Assembly (NCBI RefSeq): GCF_964199755.1
Contig: NC_133907.1
Span: 3,105,001 to 3,169,000 of the forward strand
Direction of reading: 5' to 3'
DNA length: 64,000 bases
From: Larus michahellis
Lineage: Eukaryota; Chordata; Aves; Charadriiformes; Laridae
Within the stretch, counting starts at the first letter, position 1; each line of letters opens with the position of its first letter. The notes beneath the pieces were generated by a model. The model worked only from the letters and a program-made list of their open reading frames with translations. It did no database searches and was not told the origin of the DNA. The position numbers and the translations under genes are program-made. Positions 46,701 to 58,700 of the stretch are shown here, in pieces.

Positions 46701-49700
46701 CCATCGTTTACGCTTATCGTGAGATTTGCTGAGCGTGTTTTAAACCGAGCTGCGAAGCTGGAGCTCGCATGCTGCTTCCCTGCACAAATAAAGCTTTCAG
46801 GAAGGCGATAGGTGCCGTGCTGCCTGTAACACGCCGCGATGGGCGCTCCCGGGCGGCCCCACGCAAGCGGGGCTTGTGGATGGGGCAGCAGGGCAGGGAG
46901 TTTGGGATTAAAATAGCCTGAGATCCAGGCTATCCAGGCATACGTTCTGGCTCTGCAGTGGGTTGGGAAGGGTGGATTCATAGCTCCTAAATGACTTTGG
47001 TGACTGACTTTGGTGTTATTGCCAGGGCGACGTTGGTATTCCTGGTGAGAGAGGCCTGCCGGGACCCAGAGGAGCAACTGTAAGTACAACACTGCTGGGA
47101 AATCAAATAGCTACAAAAGTCGAGTTCAGTACCTGGGATTACTCTCTGGATAAAATAAAAGGCCATGTTTTCTCCTGGCATTGCCCCTGGGGAGTTTTGG
47201 CAGCGGAGGAATTACTCCCCCAGAAATGGGTCAGATCCCGCTCTCCCTGACAGCTGGGTGCAAATGCAAAGTGGTTCCTCCCGTTTCGTTTGGCAAAGAA
47301 AGCTGCCGTTGTCCGAGAGGTTTGTGGAGCTGCTACAGTCAGGCAGGAGAGACCGGACACTCCGCAGTTCCCTGACTGGGCACTGATAATCAGGTTCACC
47401 TTGTGCTGAACGCGAGTCATTAATGAAGCAAAACTCCCATTAAGTTATTGCAACATACATTCCCACCAGTTTATGGAACGTGAAATCCTTCCCGTTCCCC
47501 TGTCGCTTTCCTTGGAGCAGTAGAAGTTCACCGCAAAACCTGAAGCCGTACAAGCAGCAAAGCGGGAAAGCCTGGACGTCGTCAGGGTGAAACGACAGGG
47601 GCTTGAAAAGTGTTAAAAAGTTTTAGACCCGTTGGGAGTCTCTTGCCTCTCTCGCACGTAGTTGCGTGCTTTTCCCAACTGCTGGAAAATGTCCGTACGG
47701 CGGGTGCAACGCCAGAAGAGTCTCCGGGTGGGGAATCTCTTCAGACGTTTCCTTCTCCCAGCCAGTACCGCGGCAGGGCTCACACCAGGGACCCTGTCGG
47801 TGTGAGCCCCTGGGAGACAAACCCCACACACAGCTCTGGCGGTTTTCACTTTTACTCTGTGAACTGACGACTTTTTGAAACTTTGGGGTTAGAAACTGCT
47901 GAGGTCCCCAGCGGGGCATCTTGTTCCCACTTTCATTGCGTTCCCTGCGTCATCTCGGAGCCTGAGAAATAAAAAGCACCAGGAGTGGCAGTGCAAACCT
48001 GAAAATCACTGCATGGCTACCTGTCGTGTCCCTCCTCGACAGCAGTGATAATAATAAATGGTATCAGGATGATACCAACTTGGTTTTGTTCACACTACGA
48101 AAAAAGCTAGGATACCGTTTATTTTGTCACTCCCCAACTAGCGTTGCCGTTGTGGTTGGACCTGACCTTCCAGTGGTTTTGTTGGGCTTTTTTTCTTTTC
48201 TGTTTTTTTGGTCCCCCCCCCCGCCCCCCCATCTCTCAATCTCATTTTGAAATCCAGCAGCGAGTCTAACAGGATTTCTGGTGTTGTGCCGCTTGCAAGA
48301 AATGGAACAGTACGATGATTTATTGTCCGTGAGCAGCTGCTCTTTAAACTTCCACGGAGAGGGAAATCAGCCTTAGAAATAGGCTAGACTATTAATATTT
48401 GTTTTTACGTCGGCAATTTTTCATCAAAATAGCTGGCCCCGCAAAAGGTGTCACGTTACTATAGAGAAATCAAATGCAGTTGAGTTAATCGCGTTGGTGC
48501 TGACCTCTGGCCTGGGCGCAACAGCGGATGAACCCGTGTTTATTTCTAACCTGGATTTCTAATTTCTGATTTGTGTTATTAGAGTCCTAATTTATACGAA
48601 ATAGCGTTAAACTAATCTGCGAGCTGCAGGCTTGTCTAGCGTTAAGGCTGTTTGGCTCAAAACAATTTGGCTTTCTTTATTATAGCAAACCAAGGGTTTC
48701 TCCCCGCACGCAGGCTGTCAGGTTCTATCAGGTCCCACCACTTTTAAAGGCGCCGGCACAGCAGGGTCATTTTGGGTGCAATTTAACATAACTTTCCTAG
48801 AGCTCTGTATTTATAGTTCTCAAAGTTCCTCACCGAATTACCAGCAGAAGTCAGAAGCGGAAACAGAACGGCGGTTCTCCAGCATGATCTCAGCAGTTCG
48901 GCTCCTGGCCCTGGGCAGAGCCTGGTTCAGCGCAGGGTGGCGGCGGTGCCCGCCTCGAGCCAGGCAGGGATAAGGGCGACCGGTTGGCATCGTCCGTTGG
49001 GTCACGCATCGCACGAGGATTTCCTCTTCATGACGACCAGAAAAAAAATGTTGGGAGACAGTGGGTGTGTTCAGATCCCAGGGAGAACTTGTAGGGCTAA
49101 CGATGAGGGGAAAAAAGCTCAAGGAAAGAAGAGAGATGCCGTTTAACACAGGCGCCCCCGCGCTGCAATCCAGAAGGCGGCGGGTTCCTCGGACGGTCCG
49201 TGCGGAGCCATCCTCTGCCTGCAGCGGCCGGTTGGGAGTTAATTTACGTCCCCTAATTCTACACCCAGCAGAGGCGGCTGTGAAAGGAGACGAAGCCGAA
49301 GTCCCACCTTGTAACAGGAGTTTGCCTAAGGCATCGATTTCAAGAGGACACTTTACGAAATGGGATTTAGATGCCTAAATTACTTAAGGCTTTTTTCGCC
49401 CAAGATCTTTATCGCATATGTGATTTTTCTCAGTAGAAAGCAATAGAGACTCCTAATGGTAATGCTCTAATGTTCGTGTTCTGCCCAGTGAGCCGGGCTC
49501 TTAACAGCACCTGCACTAACCGCATAAGATGCTTTTTCTGTATTGCAAGTTCAAAGTTTGTCCAAGAAAGTGGACACAGTTGCCTTTTTTCGTGGACAAG
49601 AGCATGCAGCACATGTTTTACAGTAGCTTCTTGCAGAACTGGATCAATTAAAAGCGTAATATTGGGTTATCAGATCCCCTTTAATGTATATGGTCTGTGC

Positions 49701-52700
49701 TCTGTCATGCCTCCACCTTTTGCTGTCACTGATCTTTACTGCTTATGAGTATGATCTGTCATTAAGCATTAATATTTATAAATAAGCATTTCTGTTAATA
49801 ATAATATTAAGGAAGCTCAGTAAACACTGAGCACCGTTTCGCGGTGGCTCATCAGGTCCATCAGCGATGCCACCGCGTGCTGCGGTGCAGAACCGCCTGC
49901 TCTCCCTGTTAGACATGAGTTGAATCACACAAATAACTTCCCTGGTCCCGAATTTTCTCCTTGCCAAAGCTTTTCTTTCTCTTTTTCAGGGCCCGCTTGG
50001 TCTTCAGGGCCCCATGGGAGCCCCCGGTGTCAGAGGTTTCCAGGTGGGTGCCGACAGGGGGAGTTTAAGGTGCGTCACGTTCTGTCAGGCCACTGTTCTC
50101 TGCAAAGCTCTGGCCAGAGAAGCGCGTGATGGCAACAAGCGATGGGAAGAAATGTCTTTCCACTTGCCAGACCCAGACTGACACTTTTATTAACACAGTA
50201 CGGTAGAAAAAGCACAAGGCTGGATAAGCTGCCTGCCGGAACAATTTATATTTAGTGTTTGTTAAGGGAGGGTTTGAGTTTGACCTATGTGAAGACGCCT
50301 GAATTCCTCCTCGACCTGGACGCTCCCAGCTGGTGTGTCTTCAGTCAGCTCCTCCCTTCTGCCGCACCGGGGCTCTCACATCTTGTCCCCCCCTCTCCAT
50401 GGGAGCGTTCACAACCAGTGTCACTGTTTCCCCAGTGAAACCGGCTGAAAACCAGTGTAGGGTGCGACCTTCTGGGAGCATCACTTGGTCAGGGGTCGCA
50501 GCAAAAGGCCTGGGCCAGCCAAAGGCTGGAGCGCTTCGGCAGGTGGCTGAAACGTGGTGGGGCAGAAATCAGAGCGCTCTACCGACCAAAGCAAGCGGTC
50601 CCTGGGTCCTGGGGGGGAAAGGAGAGAGGACATCAAGGACAAATGACCTTTGTGAACATGTTGTGGAGCCTGGTGAACTTTGGGGATGTCAACTTTAAGC
50701 TGTCGCTCTTTCTTTTGTGTTTTCTTAACAGGGTCCCAAAGGTGCCAGTGGTGAACCTGGCCTTCCTGGTCCAACGGGAATTCGTGGAGAGTTAGGTGAC
50801 AGGGTAAGGAGAAAACATCCATAACCAATTCCTGTTTGGGAGGAGTGAAATTAGAGCGTAACGGGGCCCCCAGACACGCCGTAGCTGGTGTCGCCCCCGC
50901 GAGCACAAGCAGGTTGGGTAGAAGGTGGGTACGTTGGGTGTCCCAGCCCACCCGCTGCGGCTGCCCAAGAGGGACCCTACAGCAGGTAGCAGGACTCGAG
51001 CATCATGTCTCTGCTGTTCCTGTCCTTGTTTCCGTTTCAGTTCAGGAATTCACGCTATTTTTAGACAGCAGGGGTTGTTTAAAAGAGACTTTGGGCACCA
51101 TTTCTAGCCAGAATAGACGACTGGGGGCTTTTTCCCTGCTCTGTGTGCTGATTTCACCAAAGCCTTGCTCCCCGTGAGCACAGGAGAGCTGATCCACGCA
51201 TCTTTGTTCTTCAGCTGCTTGATTAGGATTTCTGGATATATATATTATTTTTTTTTTAAAAATTACAGTTTACTCGGTGATTTTCTTTCTGAACAGCAAC
51301 ACACCTGGGCCCCACGCCTCAGAATAAATGCAGCTTTTTTATTTAAATGAATTCATTCTCATTTAAAAGAAGCCAGCGGGGTAAAGTGAATGACACTTGT
51401 TCAGGGCTTGCAGGAGAACAGGAGCCGTGTGTTCGCCGGCTCCCTCGACTCCAGCTTTAAGGTGAAATTCCTGTATAAGCAATCACAGCGGCACCACGGG
51501 GGTTTCACAATGGCCCTTCTGTGCCGGCTCCAGGCAGGTTTAAAAGAGCCTCTTGGAGGGACCGTCGGCCTGGAAGCATAGAACAGGAGGGTCATTGTGG
51601 AGCTGCAGGGTCCTGACTGCGTTCGGGGCTTCGTTGCGGTGAAAAAATGTATGTTCTGAGGGGAAGAGGCCCCTGCTCGGAGCAGCCCGGCGTCCAGAGA
51701 GCTGCTGCGGGCAGAGGGAAGGAAAATGTTATGCTTAAAGCAAAATAAAATATAATCTAGGGTTTATTTCTGGCTCTGAAGTTAAGTGTAGTTACTCTAA
51801 GATGTAATTGTTGATTGTTTCTTAACGCCCTAGCTCGTTAACAGCTTTCCCCGGGAAAACACGCTGCAGCAGGTTTGGGTAACGCTGGAGACTTTGCGCC
51901 CCTGCGTGTGCAGGGGGTGCTGAGGGGAACGTCCCGCTGCCCCCCCAGTCCCACCAGTGTCGGTGACAGCCACGTGTGCCCGGAGTCCTCCTCCCCGCGG
52001 GCACAGCGCTGCCGAGTTACACGCTCCTTACTGGGCATTTGGGCTGGGAAGACCCTAAAACCTCCGATCGTGTCTTTGTAGCCTAAACAAACAGCCTCCG
52101 GCGTCTGCCGGGGGGGGACAAAGAGGGCGGCAGGTCCCACCGTGGCTTTGCCCCGCTGCCAGCCCAGCCCGCTCGTCCCCGACCTACAGAGCGGAGAGCT
52201 GCAAATACACGGGATCGATACAACTACAGCGCGCCAGCTGCGGCTCACCCATCGTGCTCTCCTGAAATCAATTCCGGCTTTTTTTTTGTTTTGTTTTTCC
52301 TTTGCAAAGAAAAAAAAAAAATTTTATATATATCCCTGCAAGCCTGAGTTAACAAGTACTGATACGCTTTTGCACAGCCCTTGGACTGACTGCGGCCAGG
52401 AATATAAACCAGCATATCAGTACATGTGCTTTCTTGCATGAGAAATACAAGAGGTTTAACACGTTTGACCGTAAGATATAAAATAGGATTGAGACGATAC
52501 ATAAACCATCTTGTGGGAGCAGGATATTGGGGAAGGGAAGGATCTGGCTGTTATTGCTGTGGTAGCAATAGGTAAATATTTTTCCTAAGGATTTTTTTTT
52601 TTAAGATCAAATTCCTGGGGATTCTGGATGCTGGCAGCCGTCCGGGGCAACGTCTCTCTCGGCTCCGTGGTGGCACCGGTAGATGCTTGGCAGATGTGTT

Positions 52701-55700
52701 AGTTGTGAGGATGGCTGGTGGCCGTGGAGCTGGTGGTCCTAAAGTCCTGTCGCTTGTTCCTGCTGCTAGGAATTGTTACTGCTGTGAATTACACGGGTTT
52801 GAATCAAAATCTTCTGGGCTAAGCTTTTCTTTAAGGGACCGTTCCTTGCAGGACACAGTCTTTGGAGACTAAGCCGTGTTTTATTGCCATAAACTTTCAT
52901 GGGGCCTTGGGACTCTGTGAAGTTGGAGGTATAAATCTGGATGATAATGTTCAGAAAAGAATATATCGTCTCTGCCATCGGCAAACACAAAATGGGGGTT
53001 ATAAATAGCCACAGCAATTCTTGCATTTCCACATTCCATTGTCTGGTTTGCTCAGAGTTATTTTTTTCTTTAATAGAAATCCCTCCTTTTTTTAACTTAT
53101 GACTTGAGCAAAATGACATGCCCTCGTTGGATGTGTTTGGCCTCCTCGGAGATTCTGTTCTGCTGAGCCATCTCCAGATCTACTTATTAAAAAAAGATCA
53201 GTTTGCAGATGCCAGACTGATGAATGTGCTGTAGAAATCCTGTCCGAAGGGTAAAATCTTTGAATTTCCCATGTAGATTTTGCAGTAGAGAAAAAATCCT
53301 GGGGTTCTCCTGAGCTCCTCGTTGGCTCTGCTAAATGGACCCACAGTCACAGAATGGGGCTGAAAACATCTCGTGTCCTCTCTGTGGATGCCAGGTAGAC
53401 AGAGTTAAATTCGGAAGGATTTTTCAAGCTGCCTAAATTATCCCTTGGGTGATAATCAGGTCATCGTCTAAATGTATTTTATTCCTGTGGCCGTGTTGTT
53501 CTGTGAATCTCAGAGTCAGGAGCACCTAACTCTAAATCCCAGGAAAACTGACAGTCTAATAAAGCCGTGAAAAACCATCCTGACTTTTTGCCGTTGCAGT
53601 AATAAATGTTCTCGTCCATTTTATACCGTAAGTAAATTCAGTCTCCTCCTCACGTCTTCGGGTGTGAAAGGCAGAGATCAATTGCCCGCCCGTCTCATCC
53701 TGGACCTTGGCCTTTCATTTGTGATTTTGTTAAATTGCTGTTCCGGTCGTGATCGCGAGATGACAATAATGAAAAGCAGAGGGGCAGAAGTAAAGGAGAG
53801 TTCCTGTCTCTGGGATGGAGGAGAAAGACGACTTTTGCAAAACAGGTTTTGAAGACTAGGATTTAAAGCACAGAATTAATTTTAGTTTTATTTAGGAGAT
53901 GAGGAGGATGGTATGAAAAGGCCGGTGTAGCTAACCTGTGCCAGGCAGGTGGGGAGCGGTGCATTGACCATCTCCGGAAGGTCTCTCTGGTGTGGTTGGA
54001 TGAGGACGCGGTGGGCAGAAGACCACCAGGCCTGAGCTGGGAGGTCCCGGCAGCTGCTCGGCGCTGTAGGCAAGAGAAACTGTCCCACAACACAAAACTA
54101 GCTTAAAAGGATGCTTAAAAATCTCTTTTTGTTTGGAAGAAGTATGAATAAGATTTGGTCCCTCCTACTTGGCAGCTGGGAGATGAATTCCCAACCCCTT
54201 GCTGGGTGAATGAATGTCTGACCGCACCAGGAATTCACAGGAAAATGCCAGTTTGAGCTCATTTGCCTTCTTTCTTTTACTTATTCTCAGGGTCCTACTG
54301 GTGTCCCTGGTCCCAAAGGTAACCAGGTAAGTGAAGCTGATCTTTCTCCTGGGATAACTTCCACGTCGTGGTCAGCAGAGCCGTTTAAACCCTGCCCGAG
54401 GTGCAGCCTCTGGCAGCCCAGCCTGCTTTCCTCCCCTCAAACACGCTGGAGCCGGCACCAACAAAACCCTCTTTGCTCCCGTTTTCCCTGCGTTGGTGAC
54501 AGAGACGTGGTCTGTTCTCATGGGGACGCAGGAAAATACGGATAAAAATGCTGGAGACTGGCTGTTTATTTTGTACCCGCGAGGTGTGCCGTGCCGTACG
54601 CGAGCTCCTCGCATCATGTTCCTCCCAAATTAAGTTCCGAAGCGCAGCTTTTCTCTGCCCGACGCAGAGGATTTGTCCTCGCCTCAAAGGCAGCCTAACA
54701 GACAAATGGAATCTTTTCCTTTTTGCTGCTTAACTTCCGTGGTTGGATTAGTCTCAGTTGATGAGCTTTTGAGCCACTTTTCATCAAATACGTGACATAC
54801 CTTAATGCGTGACTGGGTTTTTGCAGAAGCCCCATGCTTTTCCAGCAAGCGTTTCTTGTTTTATTTACAGCGTCAGCGTCTGTGCGGTCCCCGTGTTGTC
54901 GCTAAGGGGAAGAGCAGCGTAACCCGCGTTTCTCTTGCAGTGATCTATGGCTGTCGAGCAGAAGTTATCGTAACAGTGTTCATTATCTGCTCTAATTGCC
55001 GTGCAATAAGTCAGCTCCGCAGCAGAGCGTTCGGCGTGGGAAGCGCTGCCCGTGCGGCCGGTGCCGGCAGGGTGCCCCCGGCAACGCTGGGACGGCCCAC
55101 GCTGCTGTTGGATTAATTGATGCTCTTTGTCACGGCCAGTAAAATTAATGTCACCGGAGCTTTAGCCACCTTTACGTTAGCGTCCCCAGAGAGGGAGGGT
55201 GACGGTCCTCACCAAGCGGTGGATCGCTTCTGTTTAAGGGCAGGATGAAGCCATTCTGCAGGCAACTCTTCTGAGGAAACCTAGAGGACACCGTTACGCT
55301 GGACACTGAACCTTTAGCTGTCGTTGCAAACTCACGTTCTCCGTGAGACCCAGAGCTGGGGAACCCGACATTTGGATTCCCTGTAAGAGGAGTGCCAGCG
55401 CCAGCCCGTGGATGTCTTCCACGGCCACCCCATCTGTATGAATTCAGCCTTTCGTCCCAGTACCAGCTTGTCGCAAAGGGCACCTCGTGCTCGTGCCAGC
55501 TGCCTTCCACCATGAGTGTCGTCATCAGCTGGGGAACAGCTACTGTAGAGCTCAGCTTTGGAAAGAGAGAACTTCCTCTTGCTGAAACAGCTGTAAAGCT
55601 GCTAAGTGCCTCCATCTCCCTTAGGAGCTGAGGTTGTTCATGTCTCAGACCGAGCCTTATTGCCAACAATCTTTGTGCACCAGCAGGGGCGGTGTTAATT

Positions 55701-58700
55701 CTGGTATCTCCCTTTCAGGGCATTGCTGGAGCAGATGGCCTCCCGGGTGACAAAGGAGAACTGGTAGGTGTCCTTGAATTCGCTAGCGTTGACTCCTCAG
55801 ATAACAGATGGGTCTAGAGGAGCATAAATCAGGAACTAATACGGTCAGTGAGAATTAACGGTCCAAGAGCTCCAGCCCTGCTGGCTGCGAGAAGGAGAAG
55901 GCAACCCGAGGTTTCCCACCACCATGTTCAGGGTGTGCATCAGCTCCTCTTGTCGTCAGGAAGCACCGGAGAGCCCCTGTGGCCTTTGCAGAACGGTGGC
56001 GTATCGGTGCTCATTTGTCATTTTGCCCCTCAGAGGGGTCGACATTGCTCTGTCGGTGGGGGGTTTGGTCCGCCTCAAGAAGTAGCCAGGTTGCCTGGAC
56101 CCGCGTTCAGCATCGGGACCCGGGGCGAGTCCTGGCGTCAGAGTCCGCTCCCTGTTGTGCCAGGGCTGAGTCCGGTCTCCAGCAGCCTGTTGCCATTCCT
56201 GGCCCCTTTGCTAGAAAAGCCCGTCAGATGCCATGTACTTGTCCTCACGGCTTCCCGGAGCTTGGGAGGTTTGACTTTAGATGTGCATTTTCTGAATGGA
56301 TCTTTCTTTCTTATTTCCCTTTTCATTCTAACAGGGTCCCTTTGGTCCCCCCGGCCAAAAAGGAGAGGTATGTGCCCCAAAAGGTTTGGGAGTAAACGTG
56401 CTTATCGCATCTTTTGGTGATGTATCTCCGTAAACTATGTTCTAGCGTCATTTCCTAGAAGCAGGTTTTCTTCATGGTCATACTATAAAATTTATGACAA
56501 TGTTTCTTCTGTCATTCAAAGCATTCGAATGTGTTTGATCGTTTTGCTGCAGCAGGGACTCCTGTTGTCATGACATACATACGTAAAATCACCCATACGA
56601 TGTAAGAGACGTTGATGATCAGCCAGATCAGTTGAGGAAACCCAGAGAAAGGTTTAACTAATCCCCGTGAGAAAAGAATGGACCATGTTTTCTGTTTTTA
56701 AGCAGTTGGGTTTTTTTCCTTCCTCGTCACAGCCAGGAAAAAGAGGAGAACTTGGTCCGAAAGGTGTGCAAGGACCTAATGGGACAGCTGGAGCACCAGG
56801 GATCCCGGGACACCCAGGGCCCATGGGACATCAAGGGGAGCAAGGTGTTCCCGGCATCACGGGCAAACCGGGGCCTCCTGTGAGTATTGCCTGCTTCTGG
56901 GCGCAGTCAGGGGGGTCTCTGAAGCCAATAAATGGATCGTGGATTTTGGATGCGTATTCAAAAAATAAGGTCCTGCTTTTGGGCAGGCGGAAGGAGGTGA
57001 CTGCAGGTGCGGGAGTTCACCAGTGCAAAAAAGATGAACGCCTTGCGAGGTTCAGAATTAAAATCCCCCAGAATGCGCGCCTGGGAGAATTAATCTTCCC
57101 TCGCAATGGTACATGGACAGATGATCTGCGTCCACTGGAACCGGCTGTAAGTCACCCTTCTCATTACAAGAGTGAGTTAGAAGTTGCTCATTTAAAAATC
57201 CAACTCCTGCTCACTGCTTCGAATGTTAGACTTGGTCCGGAGCTCGCGTTCCAGCGTTCAGGAAAGGCCACGGAAGCCCCAGATTAAATACCTGGCCTAA
57301 CACTAAAATGAATCTCTGCCGTTAGTAGGACAGAGCTGCTAAACTGAAGCTTTTGAAATGGGGAGAACCCCCCTGCTCTTCCTGCAGGATCCTGTGCTTC
57401 CTCCCCAGCTGCTGGGAATGAGCGACATGTCCCGAAGCTTCTGTGGGGGACGGTTATTGATAACGTGGTTTGTGTAAGGACAGATTCTTCTGTTAATTGC
57501 AGGGCAAAGAGGCCAGTGAACAACGTATTAGAGAACTCTGTGGGGAAATGATAAATGGTGAGTATTGCTGAGAGAAAACTGACTTTAGTTGCCGTATTTA
57601 GCTGACCCTGAACATAAGATGGCTCCTGAGATTTGTTATTTTTCTGTCTCAGTAAGAAAAGATACGTTGACATTTAATGTAAGGAAATTATTCCAGAGGT
57701 CACCTTGTTGTCTGGGATGTCCTTCATTTTTCTCAAATGAGTATTTTTACATGATTCATCCTGCTGCCCTACAAAGTGTGCCGAAAGCGGCTTTGACACA
57801 AGCGTGGCACGCGCTGGGCAGCGTCTGCCCTCACCCGGCTCGTCCTGAACTCCCGCTCCCGCCCAGAGAGTCCTCCTCTTTCTTTGAACTTACTGTTCTG
57901 CATTTATGGTCACTGTTGGGGATGAAGTTGAAACTCTGAAATATTGTTTCAGAAAACCTGTTTTAATTATTTTTAAGTATCATTTGCTAGAATACTAGAC
58001 ATCTTTCAAAGTGGTTTAGGAAACGGGAAATATCAATGCCTTAAAAACCTGCAGGTTTCTGACCAAAATCTCCTTCTCTGGAGATGTAAAAAGAAATAAA
58101 TAATAAAATTACTTAAAAACAAAACAAAAAAAAAAAAAGATGAGAGGACAGAGTCAATGGTCAGTTTCCTTCTGCCAGAAGCAGTAAGGGTGCAGGAGTG
58201 GCAGTGCGTGCCCTGCCCCGGCGTGCAGCCCTGCTTCGCCATCAGACACTGGGTTTTCAGCTGCTCCCTCAATTAAGGACACTTGGTGGCAGATGACAAA
58301 CGGCCAAGCAAAGAGTGAAAGTGTCAGACGTGCTGTTTTTAATTGTTCCTTTCAGATCAAATTGCCCAGTTAGCTGCTAATCTGCGGAAGCCCTTGTCTC
58401 CTGGAATGACGGGTCGTCCTGGCCCGGCTGGTCCCCCAGGTCCTCCTGGCGCCGTGGGAAGCGTTGGGCATCCAGGTCCTCGTGGTCCCCCCGGGTACAG
58501 AGGGCCAACAGGAGAACTTGGTGACCCTGGTCCCAGAGGTAAGACCAAACCAACCTTCTTCTCCTTTACACCCATGAAATAAATGGCAAACTTGTACTAA
58601 TTCCAGAAGTGGAGGAAAACCGATCAGGCCCTGGGCAGCTGACGCGGTTCTAGAGGGCGGGTTTGAGTCTTTAGGGTGCAGTGTGAGCAAAGACCCCGGC

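Larger units (their letters stand above)
38740..57511 (+). other. COL9A3: COL9A3 exons 11-29: COL2 triple-helical domain
   Basis: 339 residues (177-515) of uninterrupted Gly-X-Y. Exons 12-19 and 21-23 are 54 bp; others are 45, 72, 36, 45, 33 and 147 bp. Exons 27 (33 bp, 11 residues) and 28 (147 bp, 49 residues) split a triplet between them and together make 20 triplets. Many lysines follow Gly-X, the usual hydroxylation and cross-link context. Confidence 0.93.

Noticed and set aside
48150-48180. Possible third CR1 fragment (GTTGGACCTGACCTTCCAG)
   Set aside because: Match is too short and lacks the terminal repeats; could be chance.
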